A program made the position numbers and the translations under genes. A stretch of DNA of 64,000 bases from Desulfovibrio sp. (lineage in GTDB: Bacteria; Desulfobacterota; Desulfovibrionia; Desulfovibrionales; Desulfovibrionaceae), in the NCBI RefSeq assembly GCF_019422935.1, contig NZ_JAHZCJ010000003.1, forward strand, positions 243,361-307,360, read 5' to 3'. The stretch's first letter is position 1, and every line of letters starts with the position of its first letter. The notes below the pieces were generated by a model, which was given only the letters and a program-made list of their open reading frames with translations, ran no database searches and was not told the origin of the DNA. Positions 26,515-36,081 of the stretch are shown here, one piece after another.

Positions 26515-28389
26515 TTACAAGTAGTTGTGTAAGGGGCCGCCCGGCGCTGCCAGGGCTTCCACCTTGCGTATGACCGCCGGTTCCTCTTCCAGTGGGGGGG
26601 CATGGAAGGGCTTCAGGCGTGCGTCGATGACCAGCGGCGCTTCGCACGACCAGTGCCTGGCCCGTGTGGCGGCATGAGCGCCATACACGTCTGTGGCCGG
26701 GTCTGACCGGGTAAAGGCCACCCACAAAAAATTATCCAGATTCGCGGCGCAAAAGTCCGCATCGTCCGCAACTATCACAAGCGGGAAGGTCTCGCGCCCC
26801 GGCCACTGGGCCAGAGCCTGCGCAAGCGCTTCCATCTGTGGGTCGGGCTGGCTGCGACCATTGGCATGCCTCGGCCCGCCAATGGCAACAAGGCCGGGGC
26901 CGCACATGCGCACCGGGCCAAAACCATCCGGCAGGGTCGGCAGGTCTGCGGCGGTGCCGGAAAGTTCGCAGCCAAGCTCCCGCCGTTTTTTACCGGCAGA
27001 GGCCCACACAAGCTTGGAGCCTTCGTTAAGGGCGCTGCCCGTGTAGTCCAGTGTATCATTGGTACTGCGGGTGATGAAGTGCAGATCGCGCGAAAAATCA
27101 ACCCGCTCCAGCAAATGCCGCAAAAAGGCGGGCACATCGTGGGCGGTGAGGCCCGGCGCGTCTTCATGCGCCACAAGAAAAACATACTTTGCCAGGGCCG
27201 TCTGGGTGGTTCCAAGCAGATGCAGGCCCGCAGTGATCAGCTCGCGCGGGCGGCGCTCGTCTTCATAGGGCGTATAGCGTTCACTGCCCACGGCCAGCAG
27301 CAACGGATGCACCCCGGCTGCGTCCACGGCATGCACATCGCACACTCCCTGAAAAACCTGCGGCACCAGCGGCCCGGTGAGTTCGTGGATAAAGTCGCCA
27401 AAGACCGTATCCTCCTGCGGCGGGCGGCCCACGGCGGTAAAGGGCCAGATGGCTCCTTTGCGGTGGTAGACGGCGTCCACCTTGAGCACAGGAAAGTCAT
27501 GCGCGAGGCTGTAATAGCCCACATGGTCGCCAAAAGGCCCTTCAGGCTTGCACTTGGGCAGCATGTGCCCGCTGATGCAAAAATCCGCTTGCGCGAGCAC
27601 CGGCAGGGGCAGACCCGGCACTGCGGCCATCTCTGTGCGCCTGCCGCCGAGCAATCCGGCAAAGCGCAATTCAGAAAGTCCTTCGGGCAGGGGCATGACC
27701 GCAGCCACGGTGAGGCTGGGCGGCCCACCCACATAAATATGCACGGGCAGAGGTTTGCCCATTTCCAGCGCGCGGGCGTGGTGCGCCCCTATGCCCCGGT
27801 GAATCTGATAATGCAGGCCTACTTCATCCGGCGCGTATTCGTTGCCGCCAAGCTGCACTCGGTACATGCCGAGGTTGGAGGCGTCCGCGCCAGGCTTGGC
27901 GGGGTCTTCGCTGTACACCAGCGGCAGGGTAATAAAGGGGCCGCCGTCCATGGGCCAGCAAACAAGCTGGGGCAGGTCGGCCAGTTTGCACTGGCATTCC
28001 AGCACCGGGGCCGCTGCCGCAGCCTGTTCTGCGCGCACCCGGCTCACGCTCGGCAGCATGTTCAGCAGACCGGGCACGGCCTTGAGCGACTGCAAGGGGT
28101 GCTTCATGGCTGCTGCGGGGTCGGCCTTGGCGGTCAGCACAGCCTCCACCGCAGGCAGGCTGCGGCGAAAAATAAAATGCAGGCGCTCACGCGTGCCAAA
28201 AAGATTGGAGAGCATGGGAAAGGGCGTGCCCTTGACCCGCGTAAACAGCAGGGCCGGAGCCTTGGCGCGAAAGGCGCGCCGCTGGATGGCGGCCAGTTCC
28301 AGATGCGGATCGACTTCGGCGTCAATGCGCACCAGATGGCCATTGGCCTCAAGGTCGGCCACGCATTCCTGAAGATTGCGATAACTCAT
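26515..28389 (-). CDS. UbiD-family (prenylated-FMN) decarboxylase
   Basis: 624 aa. UbiD enzymes reversibly decarboxylate aromatic or unsaturated acids using prenylated FMN and act in quinone synthesis. Recognisable parts are the N-terminal LxECVADLEANGHLVRID, the central MYRVQL...HYQIHRGIGAHHARA segment, and KPEGPFGDHVGYYS carrying the conserved Glu. The C-terminal extension is longer than in E. coli UbiD. A role in menaquinone assembly, for example the futalosine route, is plausible but not shown by neighbours. No UbiX partner is seen in the window. The ATG overlaps the nudix stop by four bases. Confidence 0.88.
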   Translation of the reverse strand: MSYRNLQECVADLEANGHLVRIDAEVDPHLELAAIQRRAFRAKAPALLFTRVKGTPFPMLSNLFGTRERLHFIFRRSLPAVEAVLTAKADPAAAMKHPLQSLKAVPGLLNMLPSVSRVRAEQAAAAAPVLECQCKLADLPQLVCWPMDGGPFITLPLVYSEDPAKPGADASNLGMYRVQLGGNEYAPDEVGLHYQIHRGIGAHHARALEMGKPLPVHIYVGGPPSLTVAAVMPLPEGLSELRFAGLLGGRRTEMAAVPGLPLPVLAQADFCISGHMLPKCKPEGPFGDHVGYYSLAHDFPVLKVDAVYHRKGAIWPFTAVGRPPQEDTVFGDFIHELTGPLVPQVFQGVCDVHAVDAAGVHPLLLAVGSERYTPYEDERRPRELITAGLHLLGTTQTALAKYVFLVAHEDAPGLTAHDVPAFLRHLLERVDFSRDLHFITRSTNDTLDYTGSALNEGSKLVWASAGKKRRELGCELSGTAADLPTLPDGFGPVRMCGPGLVAIGGPRHANGRSQPDPQMEALAQALAQWPGRETFPLVIVADDADFCAANLDNFLWVAFTRSDPATDVYGAHAATRARHWSCEAPLVIDARLKPFHAPPLEEEPAVIRKVEALAAPGGPLHNYL

Positions 28390-28916
28390 GAATGCGTCCC
28401 TTCCCCGCAGGCTCCGGCTGCTCCGGCAACTGCGTCAAATGATGGCTGTATGCCGGCAAGCGTTCGCTCGCCAGCCAGCATGGCCCTGAAATCTGCCAGG
28501 ATCTGCGCATGGTCAAACACCAGCGGCTGCGGCAAGGCATCCAGAGGATAATACGCCGCATGGGCCGCATCATCCCCGGCGCACAAGGCTTCGGGATTGC
28601 GCGGCCTGCCTGTGAAAGCCACGGTCAGCGTGTGCTGGCGAGGGTCACGGTCAGGCCTGGAATACACGCCCAAAAGCCCGGTCAATTCCACATCCAGCCC
28701 GGTTTCTTCTCGCATTTCGCGCACTGCGGCGGTTTCCGCGCATTCGCCTTCTTCAATAAAACCGCCCGGCAGGGCATAGCCCACGGGTTCGTTGGCGCGG
28801 CTGATGATGACCACCCCGCGATCAGGCGAATAGATAACCACGTCCGCCGTGGGCGTGGGGTTTTTATAGCTGGAATACGACTTGCCGCAATGCGGGCAGA
28901 CAACCTGGCGTTTCAT
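28386..28916 (-). CDS. NUDIX hydrolase with N-terminal Cys pair
   Basis: 176 aa. The nudix box GGFIEEGECAETAAVREMREETGL (about residues 51-74) matches the GX5EX7REUXEEXGU rule, so a nucleoside-diphosphate-linked compound should be hydrolysed. A CPHC motif at residues 7-10 resembles half a zinc ribbon. It is first in a nudix-ubiD-nadE operon, overlapping ubiD by ATGA. The placement with nadE makes an NADH or ADP-ribose type substrate reasonable, but that is inference. Confidence 0.88.
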   Translation of the reverse strand: MKRQVVCPHCGKSYSSYKNPTPTADVVIYSPDRGVVIISRANEPVGYALPGGFIEEGECAETAAVREMREETGLDVELTGLLGVYSRPDRDPRQHTLTVAFTGRPRNPEALCAGDDAAHAAYYPLDALPQPLVFDHAQILADFRAMLAGERTLAGIQPSFDAVAGAAGACGEGTHS

Positions 28917-29071
28917 GCGTTCTCCGTATGGTTCGCGCCATTACGCGCAACTGAGGCATACTAAGCCAGCATGCCCCGCGCCGCAAGCGCCGGGAGCAAA
29001 TGCCGCTGTGCAGCCATTTGCTGTCATTCGCGGCGATTGACAAAAAAGTATGGAAGCCATACCAAAACGAC

Positions 29072-29611
29072 ATGAAAAATGACTGCCATAAAAAAACCAC
29101 CGTTGAACTGCGCATCCAGAAATCCATGATCAAAACTCTTGGGCATGCAGCCGCCCATGCCACGCGCAGTGCGCCGGTCAGCATCTCGCTGCTGGGCATA
29201 GTGACCCGGTTTTATGAGCTTGAGCGCCAGTGCAGCAAATTTGGCACAGATGTGGACATCCATCTGGCGGAAATTCACACAATTATGGCCATCCACAACA
29301 ATGAAGGCATCCATGTGGGTGGACTGGCCGAGCAACTGGGCGTTACCAAGGGCAGCGTTTCTGAGCTGTTGCGCAGGCTGGAGCGCAAGGGCCTGGCCTA
29401 CAAGGCCAAAGATCCGCTTAAAATGACCCGTCTGAATGTATTTTTGACGGAAAAGGGCAAGGCAGCACATAAACAGCACATGGATTTTCATTCTCAGCTT
29501 GATTGCATGGTGGACGATGCCATGGGAACACGCAAGCAGGATGAAGTCGCTGATATTGCTGATTTTCTTGAAAAACTCCTTGCGAGGCTGAACACGGTGG
29601 AGGTCAAGTAG
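29072..29611 (+). CDS. MarR-family transcriptional regulator
   Basis: 179 aa from the ATG at 29072. It has a winged-helix core: EIHTIMAIHNNEGIHVGGLAEQLGVTKGSVSELLRRLERKGLAYKAKDPLKMTRLNVFLTEKGKAAH contains recognition helix and wing. The C-terminal dimer helices end near LLARLNTVEVK. The start is uncertain. TTGACA at 29037-29042 could be a -35 box that would favour a later start, and no ATG here has a clear ribosome-binding site; 29126 is the alternative. It precedes a methyltransferase gene by 75 nt on the same strand and is divergent from the nudix operon; either may be its target. Confidence 0.8.
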   Translation: MKNDCHKKTTVELRIQKSMIKTLGHAAAHATRSAPVSISLLGIVTRFYELERQCSKFGTDVDIHLAEIHTIMAIHNNEGIHVGGLAEQLGVTKGSVSELLRRLERKGLAYKAKDPLKMTRLNVFLTEKGKAAHKQHMDFHSQLDCMVDDAMGTRKQDEVADIADFLEKLLARLNTVEVK

Positions 29612-29686
29612 GCTTTTTCTGGTCATTAATGTTCGGCATCCATACATTATCCAGATCGACGGAATTTTGGTCACATGCGAGGCACT

Positions 29687-30334
29687 ATGAACACTGACAA
29701 GGGTACTGCTTTTAATGGTCTAGTTTCTGGACAGAGCTACGATATTTTTGCCCGGCTGGTCGGGCTGGATGCTTCTTTTTATGCGGCGGCGGTCAAGGGT
29801 TTGGCGCTTGGCCCGGAAATGTCGGCTCTGGATCTTGGCTGCGGCACAGGTTCCCTGACTTTTGCGCTTGCCGCGCAATCCTCGCCCCAATGCCGCATCC
29901 ATGGCCTTGACCTTGCCGAAAACCAGATCGCCCGCGCACAATATCGCCAGAAAGATTATCCCAACAACATTCATTTCAGCGTAGCGTCCATGGACGAAGC
30001 GTGCTTTCCTGACGGCACGTTCAGTATCATCATGACCGCCATGGCGCTGCATGAGGCAAATCCCCTAGCGCGGCGCACCGCCATTGCCAATGCCGCGCGA
30101 ATGCTTGCCCCTGATGGCATTTTTCTGCTGGTGGATATTGCCCGCCCACGGCTGCGGGGCCTGGGCCTCTTGCTCTATCCCTTTGTCATGACTTCGGCAA
30201 AACATAAGGATGGCCTGACTGAAGCTTATGCTGAAATCTGCGCCGCGCACGGCCTGTCCCGGCGTGAAGACGGATATTTAAATTCTCTGGTGCGCAGGCA
30301 GGTTTTTGTAAAAAACGCGGCCTCCGCCGCATAG
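29687..30334 (+). CDS. Class I SAM-dependent methyltransferase
   Basis: 215 aa. The SAM-binding motif I is ALDLGCGTGSLTFALA (about residues 44-59) and the acidic motif II is HGLDLAENQIARAQ. Motif IV is SIIMTAMALHEAN and the post-motif reads GIFLLVDIARP. This pattern is UbiE/Methyltransf_11-like; the substrate is unknown. The ATG at 29687 has GAGG upstream and is preferred over one four codons earlier. It is probably cotranscribed with the MarR-type gene. Confidence 0.8.
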   Translation: MNTDKGTAFNGLVSGQSYDIFARLVGLDASFYAAAVKGLALGPEMSALDLGCGTGSLTFALAAQSSPQCRIHGLDLAENQIARAQYRQKDYPNNIHFSVASMDEACFPDGTFSIIMTAMALHEANPLARRTAIANAARMLAPDGIFLLVDIARPRLRGLGLLLYPFVMTSAKHKDGLTEAYAEICAAHGLSRREDGYLNSLVRRQVFVKNAASAA

Positions 30335-30346
30335 CCCGTCAGGAAG

Positions 30347-31099
30347 TCACTCCAGCGTAAAACCCGCGGCTTCAAGGGCTGCGGCACTCACAGCACCGGC
30401 CCGCACTATCCGCAGCCGCACTGCCCCGCCATCCTCGCCGCTCAGCGGCTCCACCACGGTTGACGGCAAGCCGCCAGCGGGCAGCGGCCCACCAAGAGCC
30501 AATGGCAGGAAAAGTTCTGCCTTTGCAGCCTGTGCCGTGCATCCGGCAAGGCACGGCATGCTCTGCGCCATGCGGCGCAAGGCTTCCAGCAAGGCAGGAT
30601 CAAGCTCTTGCGGGGTGCACACTGGCGCACCGCCGCTGAGGTTGGCGCTGCTTGCCGTAAGCGCGCCGCCTGCCTGCTCCGCCAGCTGCGCAGCCAGTGG
30701 ATGGGGCGTCACGCGCACCGCCGCAAGCCCTTGCCCGTTGACCAGTGCCGGGGGCAGACAGGAGCGCGCGGGCAGCAAAACCGTGAGCGGGCCGGGCCAG
30801 AAGGCCAAAAGCCCCTTGGGCATGGCGGCCAGTTCCGCCACGGCGTCCACCTGCGCCGCATGCGCCGCCAGCAAGGGCAAGGGTTTGTGGACGGGCCGCT
30901 GCTTCAACTGATACACCCTTGCCACGGCTTCCGCGTTGGCGGCAAGGCAGCCCAGCCCGTAAAACGTCTCCGTAGGAAACACGAGCGCGCCGCCGTTACG
31001 CAAAAAACGCGCCGCAGCCGCAAGCTCCATCCCGGCATCCGGGCTGGGACAGCGTTCAGACGCGCCATCCGCCATATTTAACGAAGCATGAGAAGACAT
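30347..31099 (-). CDS. Sua5/YrdC-like threonylcarbamoyl-AMP synthase
   Basis: 250 aa. YrdC/Sua5 proteins make threonylcarbamoyl-AMP for the t6A37 modification of tRNAs. The core shows GALVFPTETFYGLGCLA, KQRPVHKPLPLL (the KR/K binding segment), GPLTVLLPA and LTASSANLSGGAP, in the expected order. The start is the ATG at 31099, with AAGGG about 10 nt upstream. That ATG overlaps the rlmH start on the other strand by two bases, so the signals of each gene lie inside the other's coding region. The C-terminus is less conserved than in Sua5. Confidence 0.87.
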   Translation of the reverse strand: MSSHASLNMADGASERCPSPDAGMELAAAARFLRNGGALVFPTETFYGLGCLAANAEAVARVYQLKQRPVHKPLPLLAAHAAQVDAVAELAAMPKGLLAFWPGPLTVLLPARSCLPPALVNGQGLAAVRVTPHPLAAQLAEQAGGALTASSANLSGGAPVCTPQELDPALLEALRRMAQSMPCLAGCTAQAAKAELFLPLALGGPLPAGGLPSTVVEPLSGEDGGAVRLRIVRAGAVSAAALEAAGFTLE

Positions 31100-31571
31100 G
31101 ACTGGCAAACCCTTGAAATACATAAGTGTGGGCAAACTGAAAACGCCGTTCTGGAAGGATGCCGCAGCCCACTACACCACGCGCATCACCCGCTGGCGCA
31201 AGCTGGACATAACCGAAGTGCGCGACGGCGATTCCGCCCTGCCGCAGGATCAGCGCAACGCCCTTGAAGGACGCCGCATCATTGAGGCCCTCGACCCGCA
31301 GGACATAGCGCTCGTTCTTGACGAACGCGGCCAGCACCTCACCTCGCCCCAGCTGGCTGACCTGCTGCGCCAGATGGATCACGATGCCCGAGGCAGAGCC
31401 TGCTTTATCGTGGGCGGCGCATGGGGGCTGGATGAAGCCGTGCGCCAACGCGCCAGCCGATGCATCAGCCTTTCGCACATGACCCTGCCGCACGAGCTGG
31501 CCCGAGTAGTGCTGCTTGAGCAGCTTTATCGGGCGGAATGCATTTTGCGCAAGGTTCCGTACCACCACTAG
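31098..31571 (+). CDS. rlmH: 23S rRNA pseudouridine-1915 N3-methyltransferase
   Basis: 157 aa, the normal RlmH length. This SPOUT-class enzyme methylates pseudouridine 1915 of 23S rRNA in assembled ribosomes. Visible features are the N-terminal YISVGKLKTPFWKDAAAHYTTRI, LDERGQHLTS, the knot motif CFIVGGAWGLDEAV and the C-terminal LPHELARVVLLEQLYRAECILRKVPYHH. The start codon is shared in part with the divergent Sua5-like gene. Confidence 0.95.
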   Translation: MTGKPLKYISVGKLKTPFWKDAAAHYTTRITRWRKLDITEVRDGDSALPQDQRNALEGRRIIEALDPQDIALVLDERGQHLTSPQLADLLRQMDHDARGRACFIVGGAWGLDEAVRQRASRCISLSHMTLPHELARVVLLEQLYRAECILRKVPYHH

Positions 31572-31606
31572 GCAATACGCATGCGGCGGCCCGCAAGCGC
31601 AACCGC

Positions 31607-34063
31607 CTACAACACTTCGTAAATCCTGGCGAACACGTTGTCGTACACCAGCTTGAAATAAGGCGAGACGCGCGGATCCTGCGGGTCGCCCACCAAAAGC
31701 TGCACCATCAGCGAATTGTACAAGCCCGCATCCATGGCAAGTTTTTCGTCCGTTACGCGGTTGAAAAGAAAGTTGATGTTGCGGCGCTTGGAAAGAAATT
31801 CGTGCTGCTCCTCGGGCGTTGCCGAAGGATGCGCGTCAAACCAGTCCTGAATATAGTTGCGGCGCGTCACGCCGGTCTCTTCAAACACGCTGATGGATGA
31901 TGCATAGATGGCGCTGCTGTTGCCCTCAAGCCGCACTTCGCCCGAATCAAGCTTGTAGGCAAGGGCCTGCGGCACGATGGAAAGCGCCCCGCCTTCGCCC
32001 GCACGGGTAACAAAATTCCAGTTGCCGAAGTTGCTTATCCAGAAGCCAAGCCGCAGCATTTCAAAGCTCACCACCACATAGAGCCGCCCCTTGTTTTCAA
32101 TGAGCGGGGTTTCGGGCGAGCGCAGCCTGTCCATGAGGGCCTGCGCGCCTTCCCCGTCCAAACCTTCAAACACATTGCCCGGCTCGTTGCCGCACTGGGC
32201 CGTATAGCGGATGATCTGGCGCGCAAAGCGCGGATTGTCTGTGGCAAAAACCGCTGCGGGCAGATAGAGGGACGGCCCCGCATGCTGCGCGCCATCAGCA
32301 ATGGTCTGCCGCTGGGCAAAATGGTTGGCGGCATAGCCCCAGTCCCACCACAGCCAGAGCATGGCGTCGGGCGGGGTCATGGCCTTGGCGCGCGAGAGGG
32401 CTTCTGCATGGCGCCGGTTGATGATTGGCCCCTGCGACATGGCCGGGATCATATCTGCAAAGGGCGCTACCAGCAGGGCCAGCAACACGCCGCTGGTCAG
32501 AATGCCCGCCACTGCGCCGCGCAGATCCACGCGCAACAGCCTTTGCAACAGCCAGTAAAAGGGCAAGGTGAGCCCAATGGCCATGATGGGCGCGCCAAAC
32601 ATGACCATGCGCCCTCCCATCTTGACGCTCAGGATACCCAGCCCTGCCAGCGGCAGCAAAAAGAGCGCGCCCGGACGGCGTATGACCACCAGGGCAAAAC
32701 CCAGCAGGCCAAGCACCGCCGCTTCCATCCAGGGATGGAAGTAGGGGAAAATCTCAATGATGCCCAGGTCCTGCACTTCAATGATGGACTGCGCCACCGA
32801 GGGATATTCCAGCGAAAGCCCGCCGCCAGTGCTTTTCACATCGCCCGTGTGTTTCACATAGGCATTGATGTGGTTCACAATGGACGTAAGAATTTCGCCC
32901 TGAAGCATCAAAAAGCCAACGCCCGCCAGCAGAAGGGCCAGCAGCCAGGGGCGGCACAGCAGGCGGCGCAGGCGGTAGCCTGTCTTCGTGCCCGCAGCCA
33001 GCAGCAGCAAGCTGAAACTGAGACCCCACGGCCCCGCCAGCGTAGGCAAGGCGTAGGCCATGCTGCCCAGAAGCAGCAGAGCGCGCCGCCCGCGCGGGGC
33101 CATCACCATACTCATAAAGGCCAGCAAGGCCACATTGTAGCGGATCAGATACGGAAAAACAGAATGCCATTCCTGCGTCCACCATGAGATGACGCCGGAA
33201 CAGCCAAGCAAGACAACCCACTGCCAGCGCAGGGGATTACCCATGTGCTCCGCCTGTTTGAGGCGCGGCGTCCAGTGCCCCTCGGGCTGATTGCGGGAAA
33301 AAAGGCGGCGCAGGTTCATCACGCCGGAAGTCATGGAAAGACGGCGCAGCACCATACCCGGCAGCAGCATATAGCGCATGGCCCAACTGGCCGGGGCAAG
33401 GGTCATGAGCAGGGGGAAGAACAGGGTTACGAGGTCGGTATCGTAAAATCCCAGCAGGGTGCGGGCCAGAAAGCCCGGCGCAATGGACGTGAGTATGCCT
33501 GCGGCAACGCCCGCTTCAATGCTGCCCAGCGCCCACACCCAGGCAAAGGCGATAACAGCCACAAAGCTTGCCAGCAAGGCAGGGAACCAGAAGGCCACGG
33601 CAGCGGGGGAAGTGCCCACGAGGTCGGACATGGCCTTGAGCATCACAGCCATGGGATGCCCGACGGCAAGGCCGAAATCTTCCGCCCCGGCCACCCATGT
33701 ATAGGCATCGTGCGTGGCCAGAAGCCACTCGTTGCCCAAGCGATATTCCGGATTTTGCCAGCAGGGCCATTCCAGCATGCGCAGGGCAAAGGCAAGGGCA
33801 AGTGTCACAAGCCCCCAGAACAGCCCCCGCGCCCAATACCGCGCAGAAGGCAGCGAACGTTTGCCGTTGTGCAGCCCTGCGCCGCCAGTGGGCAACAGCG
33901 CCCCGCCGTGGGCGGCTTGTGGGGCGGCGGGCTGCTCCTCACAGGCGGATTCCGCAGCAGGCAGCGTTTCCGATTCGGGTTGCGGCTGCCCGGTGCGCCG
34001 GATTTCGTCTGCATCGTTTCCGGCAGGCGCGGCGCTGGCAGAGGCATGGGCTGCGGGGTGCAT
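31607..34063 (-). CDS. STT3/PglB-type oligosaccharyltransferase
   Basis: 818 aa. A single-subunit enzyme that moves a lipid-linked glycan to asparagine in exported proteins. An Ala/Pro/Glu-rich N-tail (about 1-75) is followed by about 13 membrane segments with the catalytic acidic motifs HDAYTW (Asp119) and GFYDTDLVTLF. The periplasmic domain has WWDWGY (572-577) and DAGLYNSLMVQLL. The start at 34063 is chosen because GGAG lies 6 nt upstream; ATGs further upstream lack one. A Desulfovibrio PglB homologue is known from the literature to have such activity. No pgl-type glycan synthesis genes adjoin it here. Confidence 0.9.
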   Translation of the reverse strand: MHPAAHASASAAPAGNDADEIRRTGQPQPESETLPAAESACEEQPAAPQAAHGGALLPTGGAGLHNGKRSLPSARYWARGLFWGLVTLALAFALRMLEWPCWQNPEYRLGNEWLLATHDAYTWVAGAEDFGLAVGHPMAVMLKAMSDLVGTSPAAVAFWFPALLASFVAVIAFAWVWALGSIEAGVAAGILTSIAPGFLARTLLGFYDTDLVTLFFPLLMTLAPASWAMRYMLLPGMVLRRLSMTSGVMNLRRLFSRNQPEGHWTPRLKQAEHMGNPLRWQWVVLLGCSGVISWWTQEWHSVFPYLIRYNVALLAFMSMVMAPRGRRALLLLGSMAYALPTLAGPWGLSFSLLLLAAGTKTGYRLRRLLCRPWLLALLLAGVGFLMLQGEILTSIVNHINAYVKHTGDVKSTGGGLSLEYPSVAQSIIEVQDLGIIEIFPYFHPWMEAAVLGLLGFALVVIRRPGALFLLPLAGLGILSVKMGGRMVMFGAPIMAIGLTLPFYWLLQRLLRVDLRGAVAGILTSGVLLALLVAPFADMIPAMSQGPIINRRHAEALSRAKAMTPPDAMLWLWWDWGYAANHFAQRQTIADGAQHAGPSLYLPAAVFATDNPRFARQIIRYTAQCGNEPGNVFEGLDGEGAQALMDRLRSPETPLIENKGRLYVVVSFEMLRLGFWISNFGNWNFVTRAGEGGALSIVPQALAYKLDSGEVRLEGNSSAIYASSISVFEETGVTRRNYIQDWFDAHPSATPEEQHEFLSKRRNINFLFNRVTDEKLAMDAGLYNSLMVQLLVGDPQDPRVSPYFKLVYDNVFARIYEVL

Positions 34064-34238
34064 GGCGTTCTCCGTAAGAATCATGGTCCTGTTCATACAG
34101 GCATGCAGATGACGACAAAAAACTGTGCGGCGGTTCCTGGGCAATTAACGCGCAGAACAACCCCCTGCGCGGTTCGCCACAGAGCTTTCGGCAGGATTTG
34201 CGGGCAAATCCTTGTCAGAACATTCAGGTATACGCGCT

Positions 34239-34931
34239 CTAGCCAGCCTGGTGCGTTGCGGCATCATAGGTCAGCCGCTCGGCACCTGCGCTGGGGGCAA
34301 GCGCCCAGAACCATCGCCCGTGCCCGCCTACAACATAGGAGTGCTGCTCCACCAGACGCCAGGGCGCTGGCAGCTCGCTGGGGGCTGGCTCAAGCGCCAG
34401 CACGACCAGAACGCCGTTATCGTGCAGTCTGGGGCTGGCGAGGTCAAGCAGTTGCCGCCAAGGCATGAAGGCGCGGCTCAGGATGCAGTCCGCCTTGTAA
34501 TACTGCCCCTGAAAAAAATGCTCCACCGGCCCTCTGAATACGTGGGTGGAGGGCAACTGAAGGCGGGAAAGTACACTGGAGATGAACAGGGCGCGCTTTT
34601 CGCGCACTTCTATCATATAGTATGCGCCGCGCGTCCAGGCCATACGCAGGGGAATGCCCGGCAGACCAGCGCCCGCGCCAAGATCCCAGCACAGGGGAGC
34701 TTCGGGCAGATTGAGCTTGTCCAGAAACCCGGCCAGATGAAAGCTGTCCACGGCCAGCCGCGTAAGCATATCCTGCCAGGTGTGCGGGCCGACCAGATTC
34801 ATGGCCTTGTTCCACTGGCAGAGCATTTCAAGATATTCCGCCAGCGGCTCCAGGGCCGATTGCGGCACTTCCGCGCCCGAGGCCGCCACCAGACGCGCCA
34901 ATTCTTTTCTGTCAACCGATTGTCGCTGCAT
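34239..34931 (-). CDS. rsmG: 16S rRNA m7G527 methyltransferase
   Basis: 230 aa. Methylates N7 of G527 in 16S rRNA. The family N-terminal helix with LAEYLEMLCQWNKAMNLVGPHTW is followed by the SAM-binding CWDLGAGAGLPGIPLRMAW and EVREKRALF. The start at 34931 has AGGA 7 nt upstream and matches the usual length; the frame runs about 30 codons further without a better signal. It is divergent from fabD and upstream of the STT3 gene on the same strand. Confidence 0.92.
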   Translation of the reverse strand: MQRQSVDRKELARLVAASGAEVPQSALEPLAEYLEMLCQWNKAMNLVGPHTWQDMLTRLAVDSFHLAGFLDKLNLPEAPLCWDLGAGAGLPGIPLRMAWTRGAYYMIEVREKRALFISSVLSRLQLPSTHVFRGPVEHFFQGQYYKADCILSRAFMPWRQLLDLASPRLHDNGVLVVLALEPAPSELPAPWRLVEQHSYVVGGHGRWFWALAPSAGAERLTYDAATHQAG

Positions 34932-35139
34932 GATCCTTTCCTGCGCTTGTTCGCCCGTTGCGGGCCTTTCCGGCTTTTCTGCCGGGTTCACTGTCATATC
35001 CCCGCAGACCGGGACTTGCAAGCCCTGCGCCGATAACGTAAAAAAGAGGGCTTGCGCGCAATGCGCACCCTAAACGAACCCAAGGCCGCAAGGCCACGCC
35101 AATGCGCGCATGTGCGCGCCACTGGAGGATAAACCCCGC

Positions 35140-36081
35140 ATGACACAAGCCGTTTTGCTCTTTCCCGGCCAGGGCTCGCAAGAGTCGGGCATGGGCCGCG
35201 ATCTGGCCGAGGCTTCTTCTGACGCCATGAACCTCTGGAAGCAGGCCGAGCGCATCAGTGGCCTGCCCCTGCGCGAAATTTACTGGGAAGGTGATGATGC
35301 CGCCATGAGCGACACCCGCGCCCTTCAGCCCGCCCTCACCGTGGTGAACCTGAACCTCTGGAGTGCGGTTGCCGCGCGCGCCAACGTGTGCGGCGCAGCC
35401 GGGCACAGCCTTGGCGAGTTCAGCGCCATGGCCGCCGCTGGCGTGCTTTCTGCCGAGAGCGCCCTTGAGCTTACAGCCCTGCGCGGCCGCCTCATGGCCG
35501 AGGCCGATCCCGACGGCAAGGGCGGCATGGCCGCGCTGCTCAAGCTGGATCAGCCCGCCATTGAAGAAATTGTGGCCGAAACAGTTGCCCAGTGCGGCGA
35601 GCTTTTGCTGGTGGCCAACTACAACACCCCCGGCCAGCTTGTTATCAGCGGGGCCAAGGCAGCCGTGGCCCTGGCCTGCCAGAAGGCCAAGGAACGCAAG
35701 GGCCGTGGCCTTGAACTCAAGGTCAGCGGCGCGTTCCACAGCCCCATGATGGCCGAGGCCAACAAGGAGCTTGCCCCCCTGCTGCGCAAGGCCGTGTGGA
35801 GCAAACCCAAATTCCCCGTGTACTGCAATGCTCACGGCAAGGCTGTGACAGATGGCGAAAGCGCCCGCGAAAGCCTGCTGGTGCAAATGACATCCTCCGT
35901 GCAGTGGATAGACACGGTGCGCAACCAGTATGCCGACGGCGCGCGCCGCTGGCTGGAGCTTGGCCCCAAGGCCGTGCTTGGCAAGATGGTGGCCCCCTGC
36001 CTCGCAGGAACCGCCACGGCGGAAGACCTTGCCATTGAGCTCGTTAACAACGCCGAAACAGCGGCGGCCTTTGCAGGATAG
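35140..36081 (+). CDS. fabD: Malonyl-CoA:ACP transacylase
   Basis: 313 aa. Loads malonate from CoA onto acyl carrier protein for fatty acid synthesis. Motifs are FPGQGSQESGMG (8-19), the nucleophile in AGHSLGEFSAMAAAG (Ser90), the malonyl-binding Arg in LRGRLMAEA, and the active His in SGAFHSPMM. The ATG at 35140 follows GGAGG (spacing about 13 nt). No other fab gene is beside it in the window. Confidence 0.94.
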   Translation: MTQAVLLFPGQGSQESGMGRDLAEASSDAMNLWKQAERISGLPLREIYWEGDDAAMSDTRALQPALTVVNLNLWSAVAARANVCGAAGHSLGEFSAMAAAGVLSAESALELTALRGRLMAEADPDGKGGMAALLKLDQPAIEEIVAETVAQCGELLLVANYNTPGQLVISGAKAAVALACQKAKERKGRGLELKVSGAFHSPMMAEANKELAPLLRKAVWSKPKFPVYCNAHGKAVTDGESARESLLVQMTSSVQWIDTVRNQYADGARRWLELGPKAVLGKMVAPCLAGTATAEDLAIELVNNAETAAAFAG

